A DNA stretch of 64,000 nucleotides from Volutella citrinella (Eukaryota; Ascomycota; Sordariomycetes; Hypocreales; Nectriaceae), in contig JAWZSP010000001.1 of NCBI GenBank assembly GCA_034401135.1, forward strand, positions 310,001 through 374,000, written 5' to 3'. The position numbers were made by a program, and so were the translations under genes. Below the pieces are notes generated by a model. The model did no database searches and had not been told where the DNA came from. It saw only the letters and a list, made by a program, of their open reading frames with translations. Positions within the stretch are counted from its first letter, which is position 1; every line of letters starts with the position of its first letter. Below are positions 42,126 to 54,477 of the stretch, one piece after another.

Positions 42126-44168
42126 TTAGTCCTTTCCACTGTCTGGATTCTTGTCCTCAAAAACGGAGCCAGCATCAGTCTGGTTGATCTGCTCCATCTC
42201 GCGCTGGATATACTCCTGGGGGCGCTTGACGCCGATGGCAGTCTTATCTTTGTGCACCAGCAGAGGAACGTCCTCTCGGTAGTATGCATCGATGTCTTCG
42301 AGCGTTCGGTTGGCTGCATCTGGTTAGTATTTTAGGGTGGCCGTGGAGACGGAGAGCACATACCAGTCTCGGGATAGAGGAAGTAGACGATGGGAATCGA
42401 CAGGGCGCAAAACACTGTCCAGACAATATAGAACTTCCAACCGAGGTTCTGGATACCAATGGGCGTAACTTCAACAACTGTTCAGAAGGATACGTCAGTA
42501 TTATTCCGAAATAACCTTGTTCTGAGTGAGGGAGGTCGGGTTTGGATGAGGTTAGAGACTCAGTCCACATTGTCGCAACCCGAGACTTTTAATAACATAC
42601 CCATGAAGTTGGTGATCCTATAATATGTAGTCAGAACGTGTCCAATGAGATAAAATGGGAATTCAACACACCAGTTAGTCGCGGTGGCTACAGCAGCGCC
42701 CTTGGTTCGCATAGGAAGCGAGTTTATTTCGGTTGGGTAGAGCCACGGCACTCCAAGAAGACCAGCTCCAAAGGCTCCGTAGTATAGAAAGAAGAAGGCA
42801 ATTGAAGCTGTAGCTAGAGTCTCTCCCCGAGGCGTGTTGTCGGCATACCGCAGCAGGCAGGTGATGACGAGAAACGAGCCAAACTGGACGATGAGAGAGA
42901 GGAGCATCAGACCTCGACGGCCCAGTCTGTCGACGATAAAAACGGCTAAAAAGGAGAAAAAGAGATATGAAAGCGAGTTACAGCCGGATAAAAGACGGGC
43001 CATCTGATTAGACAATCCAACTGACTCTATAAAAACGGTTGGAAGGTAGTAGCTGATGATATTAATTCCCGAAAATTGTTGAATTGCTTGTGTTCCGGCT
43101 CCTAGAAGCAGCCGGCGTAGAGTCTTGGTGTCGCCATCCTCGCTGGTTTTGCCGGTAAGGAGAGCCCGCCAGCTCACAGCATGTTGACGCTCGTACTCGA
43201 CGGAGAATTGGACTTCTTTTAGGACGGCAATAACCTTGGGGTCGTCGATCGGCTTGTCCTCGAGGGCGGCAAAGACCTTGACAGCCTCGTCGGTTCGGCC
43301 GTGGGCAAGAAGCCATCTGGGAGCAAAACGTCAGAGCTTGTAAAACTCAGAGAGAAGTTGAATACTTACCGCGGCGACTCGGGAAGCCAGGGTACCGTTG
43401 CCCAGAGAATAAAGATGAAGATGAACTGGAAAGCAAGAGGGAATCGCCACGCAAACGACCCGGGGTGGAAGGACAGGCCGTAGTTGAGCCAATTGGCGAT
43501 ACAGAGACCAAAGATGGTCAGTGTGAGTTCAAGGATGACGAGTTTTCCTCGCGTAGCGGCCGTGGAGGTCTCGGTCTGCCAAATGGGCGCGGTCGAGGTG
43601 TTGATGCCGTTGCCGATGCTAGACAGGTCAGGCTCCGGGTTTCGGTTTGCAGCATCTCCTTGACTTACCCGAGAATGATGCGGCCAACCAGCATCTGTGG
43701 TAAGCTATATGAGGTAGTCATGATGAGAGTGCCAACAGCCATGATGGTGGTGCCAATGTTGATGGCCATCTTGCGGCCGGTGCGCTCGCCGATGCTGAAA
43801 GCCATGATGGCACCGAAGAAGCAGCCGACAGTGTAAATGGCCGAGACGGTGGAGAGGATCTTCGTCTTGTCCGGACCAACGAGGTCGTGCTGCTCAAGGA
43901 AGTCTTCGGTGACCACGACGCCGCCTATATGACGCGAGACTTGTCAGCTGCACCACTACATACCTTAACCGCACTAGAATGCTTACTGAAGACGCCCTGG
44001 TCGTAGCCAAAGAGAGTCATGTCTGTGCCGCAGGCGACCTGCACGAGAAGCATCAGCACACATTCCTGAGTGGCAATTCATAGAGGCGCATCGTACAGTG
44101 ATCCAAAAGGTCAGCCATCCTCCCGTCAGGCCGAAGAACGGCTTCCTGGCCGAAGTAGATTCCGCCAT
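42126..44168 (-). CDS. Sugar transporter (MFS, hexose-transporter type)
   Basis: Eight exons (44168-44097, 44038-43987, 43924-43669, 43618-43370, 43316-42672, 42617-42601, 42477-42364, 42313-42126) give 530 residues; the sixth exon is only 17 nt, and all phases close. Family marks in order: FGYDQGVFSGVVVTEDFL, IGERTGRKMA (motif A), PESPRWLLAHGRTDEAV, QAIQQFSGINIISYYLPTVF and PETANRTLEDID at the C-terminus. Twelve membrane helices are expected at the plasma membrane, importing a sugar by proton symport or facilitation. The upstream region has CCGGGG matches to the CreA site SYGGRG near 44252 and 44389, so carbon catabolite control is plausible. Sugar specificity cannot be assigned. Confidence 0.9.
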
Positions 44169-45760
44169 TGCTGGGTAACAGGATAAAAAGCAAGTATAAT
44201 GTGCGTGGGATGCTTGCGTCAGAGGTGCAGATGGGGGATGCAGGGTGAAGCCCGGGGGAGGCGATGATGCATGACAACAAATTCGGGCGAGGCAATCCAT
44301 CTATATACAAAAACGGTAGAGACCCCGCCAAAGCCAAGTCCAAGGCTTCGCCGATTAAGGGTTCGGCCGCTTGGGCTAAGCCTGATGCCCGGGGGATACT
44401 AGAGAGGGCGCCATCACGGGGTATGGGGGAGCGGGATGTGGCCCACGGGGAAGCAGAAACCGCCAGAATGGGCGTGTCACCCTGGGCAGGCTTCCATGGC
44501 AGGGGCCCAGGTTTGAAACGGGCAAGTCTAGCCAGAGGTTGGCTTCGTCCGTTGCCCAAAGGCGTAATATAGGCGTCTGGTGGGTCCATCGGCCCCCTCA
44601 TGTATGGGGCATTGGGAGTCGACCGTTGGTGATGAAGCGAACCAGGTCTCGCCAGTCGATGGGGCGTGCCTCGTGGCAAGACGCTCTCCGCAGGACTCTC
44701 CGCAATGCTCCCTTGCCCGTTGGGCTCCACCGGCACGCTACGATGGTGCTAGTAATGGCAATGGGGAGGCCTGGCTGCCTCATTGCGCGACTTGTTTCCA
44801 GGCCGTCCCCAGTCACACATCAGTTTCTACATGGGCTTTGTCATGCGCTAGCCGGTACCTAAGCGGTGTATTCGGCCGTGTGCGGATCCGCTGACTCTGA
44901 TGCGGGTTGAGTTCATGGTAGAACTCTTGAGCCGCAGCTACCACCGTACCAACTGTCTGTTCATGCTCTCTCCCGGTGGCGTGACGACTATCAATCCTGT
45001 TATGTTCAAATACGAAGGAGAATATGGATTCGGGAGATTTACAACACCGACTGTTGTCTAAAGAGTTGCATGGTGTCTGCGGAGCGGCGCTTTTGGCCAG
45101 GGTCCATGCAACCTGCGAACAACCTGGTCAAGCAAATCCTGGGGTAGCTGCGGCTAAAAATGCCCAAGAGGTCTGCGGGTAGGCGTGGAGGCGAATTGTG
45201 AAGCTTTTTAACCCTTGCTCCATGCTAGCCGAACCTCGTCTTTGCATCTCGAAGCGCCACAACCCTGTGCATCGAGTTGCACTCTGCCTACTCAGGTGAA
45301 GCCGGGTTACCCGGCTGCTATGCCAAGAGCGACATCGCCATGACATTGATATAATAACCTTTGTCTCTGCGTATGTAATGTCGCATCGAGCACGGCCACA
45401 AACGTTGGCTGGGCTATTGCAGCCGCCATCGGGTAGCCATATCTGGATACACCCTGGATGGTCAAGGGATACCATCTCTGTCGATATGAGACAGGACAAA
45501 TACATATTTGACATTGATCAATGAAAAGACTTCTGCACCTCGGGATTCTGTATTGGGGATGCTAAGAGATGGTCACCAGAAACGGGTAACCGACATCTCT
45601 AGACACCCGCCTCCGCTGGATGGGAAGCACACGCTCTCTGCAGACGCCGTACCCCAGTGACATATTATTCTAATCCTCCATCCAGTTACAAAGTTCAAGT
45701 TATCTCCATGTACTAGATATCCCATTATACAGCTTTGTGCATTCCCCTGTCCACCTCGGC
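44169..45760. other. Intergenic region upstream of the sugar transporter
   Basis: About 1.6 kb. A 227-codon minus-strand frame (44053-44736) overlaps the transporter's first exons in another frame and lacks protein character. G/C-rich blocks at 44230-44480. No gene called. Confidence 0.5.
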
Positions 45761-46745
45761 CTAGTATGCGCAGTAGCCTCCATCAACAACCTGCAGATGA
45801 TGCGTCAGAACCTCACGTAACCATGAAACAGGAGATTTGGAGAAGCAAGTTGGGGGAATGATCTTCTGATCGACTCACCACATCGCTCCCGGTCAGAAAG
45901 GTGCTGGCATCGCTCGCCATCCAGACAACGGTGCCATTCAACTCATCAGGATTGGCCAATCGACCAAGCGGGGTGTGCTTGTTCCACTCAGCAACGAGCT
46001 CCCTCCCCTCATTCTCCAACAGCCCGTCGATCAGGTCCGTTCTGACGTAACCGGGGCTCAGGCTGTTGACGCGGATGCCGTGCGGAGCCCACTCGGTCGC
46101 CAGTGACTTGGCCAGCATCTGGATGCCAGCCTTGGCGGTGTTGTAGCCCGCCTGCTTCTGGGGTCGCACGCAGATATGGCCACACATGCTGGCGATGAGT
46201 ATAATAGACCCCGGGGCCTTCCTGTCGAGCATGTGCTTGCCGGCCTCTCGTGCAAACAACCACGAGCCGTCGAGGTTGATGTCCATCATCCTGCGCCAGC
46301 GAGCAAAGTCGTAGTTCTCGGCCTCAACGTTGTCGACGATGCCGGCGGCTGTTACAAGAACATCGACCTTGCCAAATTCCTCGACAATCTGCGCCCACGT
46401 CGCTTGTACCTGTGCCTCCTCCTTGACGTCGCACTCATAAGCGCGAAGGTCAGGCACCGGTTCGCCTGGGTAAATGCCCTGGATCTTGGTTGTGATGGAC
46501 TCGACGGCGGCCTGGCCCTTGTTGAGCGAGAGGTCAACGCATGCACCACGAGCTCCTGATTGCGCAAACGCCGTCAAGAACTCTTTGCCGAGACCACGAG
46601 CAGCGCCAGTAACAACACATGTCTTGCCCTCGAGCGAGAATGACGGCAGTGTTCGAATGGTGCGCAACTGAGACAACTGCGACGGCAACCTGGGCGCGAG
46701 CCGCCGGGAGGGCAGGGAAGATGAGGATAAACGAAGCAGCGACAT
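45761..46745 (-). CDS. Short-chain dehydrogenase/reductase, probably mitochondrial
   Basis: Two exons (46745-45879 and 45790-45761) encode 298 residues; the last exon carries only nine codons plus the stop, VVDGGYCAY, which supplies the typical SDR C-terminus. Residues 1-35 are rich in Arg, Ser and Leu without acids (MSLLRLSSSSLPSRRLAPRL...), a likely mitochondrial presequence. The NAD(P) motif is TGAARGLG, NAAG is replaced by TAAG, and the active site is S at IASMCG and YNTAK. The protein resembles fungal arabinitol/sorbitol/mannitol dehydrogenase-type SDRs, so polyol or ketose conversion is a fair guess; the adjacent sugar transporter agrees loosely. The substrate is not determined. Confidence 0.87.
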
Positions 46746-47427
46746 GGCGACTGACTATGTACTCTGATTCAGCAACGCAAGAGCAAGGAAGAAGTGACTA
46801 GTTTGAGCAGACCACAGATGCTCGTCCTCCTTGAGGCTCCCTTCTTTATCGATTCTCAGCAACGAGCTTGGAGGAGGAACCCTATCGCGAAGCCAGTCTG
46901 TCACGGGGCTGATGCCAAGAGGTGACACCGCCAGAGGGGTGGCCACGACGAGAAGGGCTAAGCTAGCTTCAAGGGTGGCTGTCCATTCGTACCCGAGCTG
47001 GACATTTCCCCGCAAACGGGGTAGTGAGGGTCTGGAGACGGCACTCTCTGGGCAAGCAGCTTGCCGACTGGGTTCCTACTGGCAAGCGTCTGCTAACTGC
47101 TTGTGCAGCTGCTCATCCAACCTCGAATCACCATCCCTCGGACGCAATTGGCACCGAGGAAACCCCGCGCAGGGTATGGCCACCCAATGTGGGCCGCCGC
47201 TACGATGCCCCAATCAGGGAATTTATGCGGCCGCGACGGCATTCAAGACATCTCATGATTACGCAGATCATGGCTGCCAGAGTGTAAACTCGCCTGGCTT
47301 TAATTACTCTCCTTGTTATAAACTCTATGTAATTACACTCCTAGATTCGTACTATATTAGCATGCAACTACGCAGATTCATCAAAAGCATCATCATCATA
47401 ACCGCTAACCAACGCCAATACATCAAA
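46746..47427. other. Intergenic region
   Basis: About 680 bp holding the SDR promoter and the 3' region of the Zn2Cys6 gene; A/T-rich from about 47290. A plus-strand frame of 223 codons here is not convincing. Confidence 0.5.
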
Positions 47428-49841
47428 TCAGTTACCGCAATCCATAATCGAAGCCCGATCTGTCCCCCACTCGCTCAGCAAATGCTCCACCCGGTACTTT
47501 GAGCTCCATCCCAGCTCTACCTCAATGGACTCAAGCAGCCGGATGACAATGGCGCGGTCCGCCGTGTTTGGCAAACAGCGCCCCGCAATGTATACGGGTT
47601 GCAGCATGTGTATTCTCGCAGCCGCCGCCGGTCTCGACAGCGCAATGGCGCAAATCTCGACGGCGTGGTGCTGCAACATCCTGTTCATCTGGTTAAAGCT
47701 CGCCAGGGCATCCGTGACGCGGTGAGTCGGTCCTCGTGCGGCCGACAGGCTGTGTGTCGGAGACGCGGATACGAGGCCTTGTGGTTTGTGGATCAGGAGA
47801 AGTATCTGGCTCATATGGTAAGACTGCATGCTCGAGGCACACATACTATTGCTATACCATGTTTCATGTCGGATCAGCGACTCGGGCCGGTGCCTGCAAC
47901 CTCCACACTGCTCGGGCCCGTGGTGGTGGCTGGTCGGCGCACAACGCACTCGGGACGAAGGTCGGAAACATGACGGCAGGCCCTGGTGCCATGTGTCAAA
48001 GTCTTGGTTCAGTGAGAGCCAAATGGCTTCGAGGCGTTCGGCAGTCACGGGCTTTTCATGATCTGCCGCCTTTGTCGGGTCCATGACGATTGCCACGTAG
48101 TTGACCAGCTTGGAGAGGAGCCAGACAAGCGTGTTGGAGATGACATCGGGCCGCAGCGACTGCGAGTAGGCATCCTCCAAGGCCGTAGAATTCACATGGG
48201 CTACAGGCCGCCCATCTTCGGATACGTTGAGGCCCATGCGTCGCCAGATGACGGGATTCTCCGTATCGAGACGAGTTTTGTCGCCATTGATCACTAGACG
48301 CGTCAGTCTCTTTCGCATGGCTCGATAGTCGGCGAGAAACTACTTACATGCTGCAAGAAAGTCTTGCCTTGCAAAGTTCCAGAACGCAGCACGCAAGAGA
48401 CTTGGTGGCAAAGGATCTATGACTGGGCTGGCCGATATCGATTGGAAGTTGAAGAAGCCCACCTCGTCGGACAGGTGGATGAAGGACCGGATACCATCGA
48501 GGTGTTCAGACCAGGTCTGGTCGCTGGCACTCGCAAACTCATAGACGGATAGAATCGTGGCTGCGATGATGATCTCGTTGCCACACGTAGGCTCATGCTC
48601 ACCCCGCTGGACTGCGTCCATGCCATGGTCAGGATGATCTGGTGTCCGGTCCGCGCTGCTTTGGTCGCTGTGAGGGGCGTCTACCTGGCCGGCGTTGCCT
48701 GTGCTGAGGTCCGAGACATGTTTCAATAGCAGTGAAATGGCGAGGTCGTAGTACTTTGTGCTATACCAGGCAAAATCTTTATGAGGGCGGGTTTGCCAGG
48801 ACTCAACAAGGGACCGGGGCTTCTGAGCAGAGGGTCCAACGAGGGTGAGCTGTTTGGCTGCCACGGCACAGGCCGAGTAAAGTAGGAGCGGGCTGCTCCA
48901 TGCCAGCACGGGAAGCACTCTGAAAAAGAAGCGATCCATGTCAAACATGTCCATCCTACAGAGTGAGTTGGAGAATGACACGAGGATGAGACTCGGATTG
49001 ATGCTTACCATTTGCCCATCTTGTCTGCAAAGTGACGCAGGAAGAATGACAATTCAGGGTCCGTCTCTATGACTTCTAAATTGGTGTCGACAAGATTGAT
49101 CGATGCCTTTGAAGCCGATTCGCTTGTGCAGATGGACTCGCTCGAGGGAGTGGGAGCGTGCGCCGCGACAATGGCAGGCAAATGAGGCAGGCTCCCGTCC
49201 GTTCCGAACGGAGAGGGCGAGAGCGTGGCATCGAATAGCTCGGGTATGTTGGATCCCCGTCGAGGGGCGCTGGGCCGTGCCACCGTGAAGTCTGACGAGC
49301 AGGAGCTCATAGTACACGGCGTAGCTACAGTCGCTGCGACCGCTTCGTCGTGGACGGCCGGCAGCTGGGCCAGCTGAAGCAGGATGCGGCCCGAGTCATA
49401 CGCAGCATTCGAGACGGGGCTGGGGGGGTTCTGGCAGTCTCTAGGGGCCTCGCCTCCCAAGTCTAGATCTATCGTGCTGCTATCGTCGGCGAAGGATGAG
49501 TGCGAGAGTCTACGGTCGATGCTGTGGCGGGCCTCGCGGCCATGGTCAGCAGACCCGGGCTTTGCTCCCTCGGACAGCTTCGGGGCGGCGGCGGTGTCTG
49601 AGCCGCCATTGTAGACGCGGAATCGGGAGCTCGAGATGTTGCACTCGCGGTTGCGCTTGCGGCACTGGTGGCACGACGGGTGAGTCTCGTCGCACTTGAT
49701 CTTCTGGGCGCGGCACGGCAGACTAGAGGCAGCAGTCGAAACGTGTGAGCATCAAAGGGCACCATCAGGGTCTCTCCAGCTCGCGTACCATCCAGTGCGT
49801 GATCGCCTCTGATGGGCGCGGCGCCCCGGCGGCTTCTCCAT
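47428..49841 (-). CDS. Zn2Cys6 transcription factor
   Basis: Four exons (49841-49789, 49722-49009, 48955-48348, 48293-47428) encode 746 residues with phases closed. The zinc cluster begins at C18, split by the first intron: C18-x2-C21-x6-C28-x6-C35-x2-C38-x6-C45, with CRAQKIKCDETHPSCHQC readable. After a Ser-rich low-complexity stretch comes the regulatory region with DPELSFFLRHFADKMGKWMD and, near the C-terminus, MSQILLLIHKP, typical of the ARCA-like group of fungal regulators. It should act in the nucleus. Neighbours are an SDR and a sugar transporter on the same strand; control of these is possible. The region coding CRHRPESLIRHETW may hide an unrecognised small intron. Confidence 0.83.
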
Positions 49842-50326
49842 GGCCGTGCAGTGCGGCGAGGTCAGACGAGGATTGCGAGGGCGGACGAGGGAGGGAGGGA
49901 AATGGCCCGGCTCCGCGATGATAGGCCGCCCCCAAATATGGGGAAAAAGTGGTTCGCTAAAAGACGCGACGAGGGTCGTCCATCATGTGCCAGGAAGAGA
50001 ATGTGCGGGGGAGCGCCAGAGATCCTGTGGCTAGTCGAGGCTAGTGGCAGCTAGTCCATGCCAATGGAGCATTTGGGTGGGCTTGGCATCAGGCAGCGGC
50101 CGAGAGGACTATTTTCCACGGGATACTCGATTGGTATCAGGACGTGAGTGGATGTTTCACATTGCCGGGGTGGTGGCCGGGATGGCGATGGATGAGGTGG
50201 ACCAGATCGTCACATTGCAGGTTGCTCGATATTGACAAGGCAGCCCTCCATGTTGCGCATCTCTATTTCATAAGCCGTATTTTATCTGACTCTTATCCAT
50301 AATTCACCTCACAGCTTCAGGCCACC
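49842..50326. other. Intergenic region upstream of the regulator
   Basis: 485 bp, promoter of the regulator gene. G/C-rich. No gene seen. Confidence 0.5.
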
Positions 50327-51164
50327 TCACAAATCCAATGATGCAAGACCGTTGAGAAACTTGCAGACGCCCTCCGCACCAGGATCCGGGATGTTGAGAA
50401 TCCCCTCACTCTGCTCACCAACATACACTGACGTCCGATCACGTCAATAAAGGGCACCAGGTCGTTGACCGATGTCCTATCGCCCAGCGTAGCAGGCGTG
50501 TCCTTGCCCAGAGTCCGCAGTTCGGACTGCAATGTTGCGCCCCAAATCTTGCCGTCGACTTGTAGGCGATCCCGTATCGTGGTTGTGGAGGCCCTGGGCC
50601 ATGGCGCAGAGAAAGATGGTCTATGGACCTCCCAGCACCCAATCCGGTGTCTTGGAGCTTTAAAAGAGTTGCGCTGAATCCAGGCCCGTTGAGCCAAGTC
50701 AACAGAGTCCCCCGAGATGACTGACAGGCACAATGCGGTGCTTGTCGCTCAGCTGACAGACAGACTCGGTCACCATGCTGCCCAGCGCAATGTTGGACAG
50801 GCCGCCGAGGTTATTTATGACGAAAACAAGCTCGTCGCCGGTATTGGTGTCGACGAATTGCTGGCCCAGCTCAACCGCTCCGTCTCCAAGTCGGACGCAG
50901 CGTCGTCAACCACCCGGTCCGAAAGAAGTCTGCCGTCAGCCTCTACCAGGGCACCAGCGATCTTCATGACGATGGCGGTCCCAGCGAGCCTCATGCCGAC
51001 ATCGTCGCCAACCGCGAGATACTCCGTGGGTGTGCCGGCCGTCTTTGCTGATGCGGTATTTTACTCTCCTTGTCGAGACCGACCGATGGGTTGATGATTG
51101 TGACGGGGTCGAGGATGAGCAGCACGGGCTCGGCGGGGTCTTTGGAGAAGTTTCTGATCTGCAT
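50327..51164 (-). pseudogene. Dihydroxyacetone kinase remnant with internal deletion
   Basis: Fragments of a fungal dihydroxyacetone kinase occur in order but in changing frames: a start region near 51164 (DPVTIINPSVGLDKESK), GDDVGMRLAGTAIVMKIAGA near 51000, ELVFVINNLGGLSNIALGSM near 50830-50770, SLLKLQDTG near 50670, LGDRTSVNDLVPFID (the DhaL/DAK2 GDxT motif) near 50490-50440, and NIPDPGAEGVCKFLNGL near 50390-50335. Between the first two, the large part with the glycine-rich loop and catalytic histidine is missing. Frameshifts and in-frame stops (for example after HLGGLC) separate the others. The intact enzyme phosphorylates dihydroxyacetone; this copy cannot. The length, about 840 bp, is under half of a normal gene. 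Confidence 0.78.
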
Positions 51165-53206
51165 CTTTGTTGGATCAGTGATGGCTCTGTATTCAAGTAG
51201 TAAAGGGATGAAGAGAAGGGTGTTGGTACAGCAGTAGGTACCTCGTACAATTGCACCTCTATCGCCGCGCAGTTGGAGTAGTCACAATGAGGCAGAGGAC
51301 TACGCTGCTAATGAATGACCATATGCTTGTCAGATTCCACATGATTGAATCCCGTCACAGAAGCATGTCCGCATCCTGTGTCATGCCGTCGCATCTCCAA
51401 GCTGCCAACCAAATAGCCGACAACTTAGGTGACGCATACGCGCTTTACTATGGTGGGCAATTTTAGCGCTCATAGCCAGCCGCCAAGCAACCAAAACAGC
51501 CCGCCTAACGCAACAGAACGCCACAGCTAACTAGATCAAGGAATTTAGGCGGTCATAAGTGCCGGCTGCATGTCCTTCACAAGACATGACTGAATCGTGA
51601 ACTAGTCCAGAACCCTGGACACGCCTGCGCCTTAATACATGGGAGCGCATAAACAGGCTTGATGGATTAAAGTATTTGGCTTGAATCCATCGCTTTTTCC
51701 AAGGCTTAGAGTACTACTGGACTGTATTTCCTGCACGTCATGCCAAGATGTGTCATTATAGATGACGCTGTGGGGTAGTTTTCAACTGCAAGTCACTTCG
51801 TAGAGGAAGGATCAAATTATTCACAAGGAAAATAGTTCCTGTAAAATATTTCTAGTGTTTTTTTAGTATAGAAGAGACCCGGTTCACGCGAGGAAGAAGA
51901 GAACAAATCTAAGAGAACAAATCTGCGGCACCCACTTGCCACGTCAGACCCAGTCCAGAGGTCAGCGACCGACTTCTGCATCAAGATCTGTACCAAATAC
52001 TAAGAAGCCCTCTGGGAACCACTTCAAAGCTCCTCAAAGTTCTTCCCCCCGAACACGCGTCAACCCCTAGGTGTTTCACCACCACGGGGACGCCAACAAC
52101 CCAGCCCAGAGGTGGCAGAGGGGGTTACCAGTTGCAAGCTGTAGTACCAGTAGCCTGTAGGGTGAACGACAATGCGCGACTTAATAAGACCACAGTGGCT
52201 TCTGCTATAACTCACTTATACCTGCCCGGGCCGCATAGCCGTTATACACGGATCGGAGGGCGCTTGCTGTGGGCTGCAGTTGAGCTTTCAACTGTGAAGA
52301 CATCTCCCAACCTGGGCCGTAACTTCGCTTGCAAATGCTCTTTGCTATTCTAATTAGATGGTTCAGGTGATGGAACAACTGCCTCATGTATCTGTTGCCG
52401 GCACGGGGGCTGGTGCTGAACCGCTGCTGGCAATCAAATGATGAGCCGAGAAATCTCTCGCAACCCAGATGAGTGACACAAGGTTAAAAAAAATGAGCTA
52501 AACACTTTAGACGTTGGCAGGCATCAGTGACTGCCTTTCGTCTTAACAACCCAAGGCCAACCGGTGTTCATAAAATCCAGTGCTTATTCCTAAACCGCGT
52601 ATGGAATTCGAAATGTTGCGCTGAGAAATTGTCCGACTTACGAGTTCTCCCCTACAATAACAGAACATTCACCGGACAGGGAATCGAAACTTTGCGGTGA
52701 AGACACTCGATGTACTCCAATACGCTTTGTGGGAGGGTATGTTTTGCATGATGTGGAATTACGCACCCCGGCAGAACTTCAACACCCTGGTCCGGTGTCG
52801 GATAATAACCAAGTCCTTGTATGCGTGCGTCGTATGATGTCATGGGCCATTTAACCTCACACTTTGGAGACTGATCGGACAATGAATACATTGGGAACCA
52901 GCGGGGTCTTTATTGTGTGTTCTTGATATGATCCGTCGACTCTCCGCTCACGGCAACTGGCATAGTACGCTAACTGGAGGGCCGGATGGTCCGGGGCTCA
53001 GCCTGGAACATATCTTTCGTCTCACCTTATTCGCTTGTTCGCACATTCAGCCCCTCATGCAGGGGCCAAGACCACAGGCGACTTGGCAGTCGGAGCGCGA
53101 GATGGAAAGGGATAATATGCCGTATAACATTGCTAGGTCTCTCCCTCCTTTCTAACCGTACCCGTAGGAAATTAGACACACAAAACTTTTATCCAAGACC
53201 CGCAAT
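51165..53206. other. Gene-free stretch
   Basis: About 2 kb with no supported gene, mostly A/T-richer than its surroundings. It contains a 14-bp direct repeat listed separately. Confidence 0.5.
51897..51924 (+). repeat. 14-bp tandem duplication
   Basis: AAGAGAACAAATCT occurs twice in immediate succession (51897-51910 and 51911-51924). Possibly replication slippage; no function visible. Confidence 0.6.
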
Positions 53207-54477
53207 TCATCCTCGCTCGGTCCTAACCTCCCATTGCTTCTTCACCGTAATGAATGGCAACTTTCCAATGATTCTCTCCTCGCTTTCGCTTTTACCCGAA
53301 ATCTTGACGTCTCGGCTCGTCGGGATGGGCCGCAGCTGGACTTCGGACGCGTCGTCGTTGAGCTCCTCAAACGGCCGGTTGCTGCTGTTGTTGCTCTGGT
53401 TGCCCTGACGAGAGCGGCTCCCCTCGTTGCTGTAGTACCCAGTCTTCTCCTTGCTGAAGTTGCCGCTGAGGTAGGGCCGTAGGAAGGGCACGCAGGCCAG
53501 GGCGAGGGCGACAGAGGGCTCGAGCCCGGAGAAGATGGTCGCTAGGAGTCCGCTGTATGTCATGTCGGCAAACTTTACGTACGGTAAGGTGGCCTGTCGG
53601 TAAATTGTGATGCCGCATGTCCTTCGGAGCCTAGTCAGCACTCTCTGGGTCCGGAGTTGTACAAGTAATGAGTGAAGACTTACCCGAAACCAATGCTAAA
53701 CATGGCAAAGACCACAATCTTCTTGCGGAGAGGCATCTGAAGTTTCCACAGAACCGGGAAGGGCAGTGCCAGCATCGTCACTTCCACCAAGATGTTGATG
53801 ATACCGAGCCACATGTAATAGTTGGGCTGGTTACCGCATTTCCCGCCAGGGATGGTCTGGTCCCAGTTCATGGCAAAGGGTCGGCAGATCAGGAGACCTC
53901 CAAGGATGCCGCCAATGTTCCACAAGATGATGAATGCTCCCAACGCTCGACAGGCCGTGTGCAGACGCTGAACCGGGAACAGCGACACATACATCAGCAG
54001 GATGGACAGCTTGGTGAAGCAAGTGGTTGCGTTCCAGAGCAAAGCAAATGCCATGATGCACTACCAGATGTCAGAATGTCACTAGGGAATGTGGGTGACC
54101 AAGGGAGAGACGCACCTTGAAGAAGAGAGTGAGTGTATCAGGGCCAAACCTCATGGCCACGTCCGCAACATGAAAGCCGAACCCCCCCTTTAGAACCATG
54201 GTAATCATGTCCGCATGGTGCGCTGTGTTGAAAAACTAGCCGTCCAAGTTAGTCACTGGGCAAGAGTGAAGCTGAGGTTGTCGGAACTCGGACGTACTAG
54301 GGCGGCAGAGATGCAGTAGTCACTGGCATCAAACGGCTTCCCCAGCTTCCACTTTGCGAACAGGCGCATCCCGACGAACAGAGCGGGGACAAAAATGCAC
54401 ATTGCCGACACGACCAGCGCGCTGATCTGGCCCGAGTTCTCGATCGGAATCGGGGATTCGAATACCGGTGCCGACAT
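53207..54477 (-). CDS. Rhodopsin-like seven-helix integral membrane protein
   Basis: Four exons (54477-54298, 54235-54116, 54060-53684, 53630-53207) encode 366 residues; an in-frame ATG at 54492 would add five. About seven hydrophobic segments are visible, with the family's usual marks: LWNATTCFTKLSILLMYV and then FPVQRLHTACRALG, a CRPFAMNWDQTIPGGKCGNQ loop with two cysteines, ILVEVTMLALPFPVLWKLQM, and RRTCGITIYRQ. This is the large fungal integral-membrane family that resembles rhodopsin (the PTH11-like neighbourhood, but lacking a CFEM domain). The C-terminal tail is cytosolic-like and charged. Function in sensing is suspected for the family but not shown for this member. Confidence 0.85.

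Noticed and set aside
44053..44736. 227-codon minus-strand frame
   Set aside because: Overlaps the first exons of the sugar transporter in a different frame; proline-rich random composition and no domain.
46831..47502. 223-codon plus-strand frame
   Set aside because: Covers a promoter region and runs antisense into the regulator's 3' end; no conserved features.
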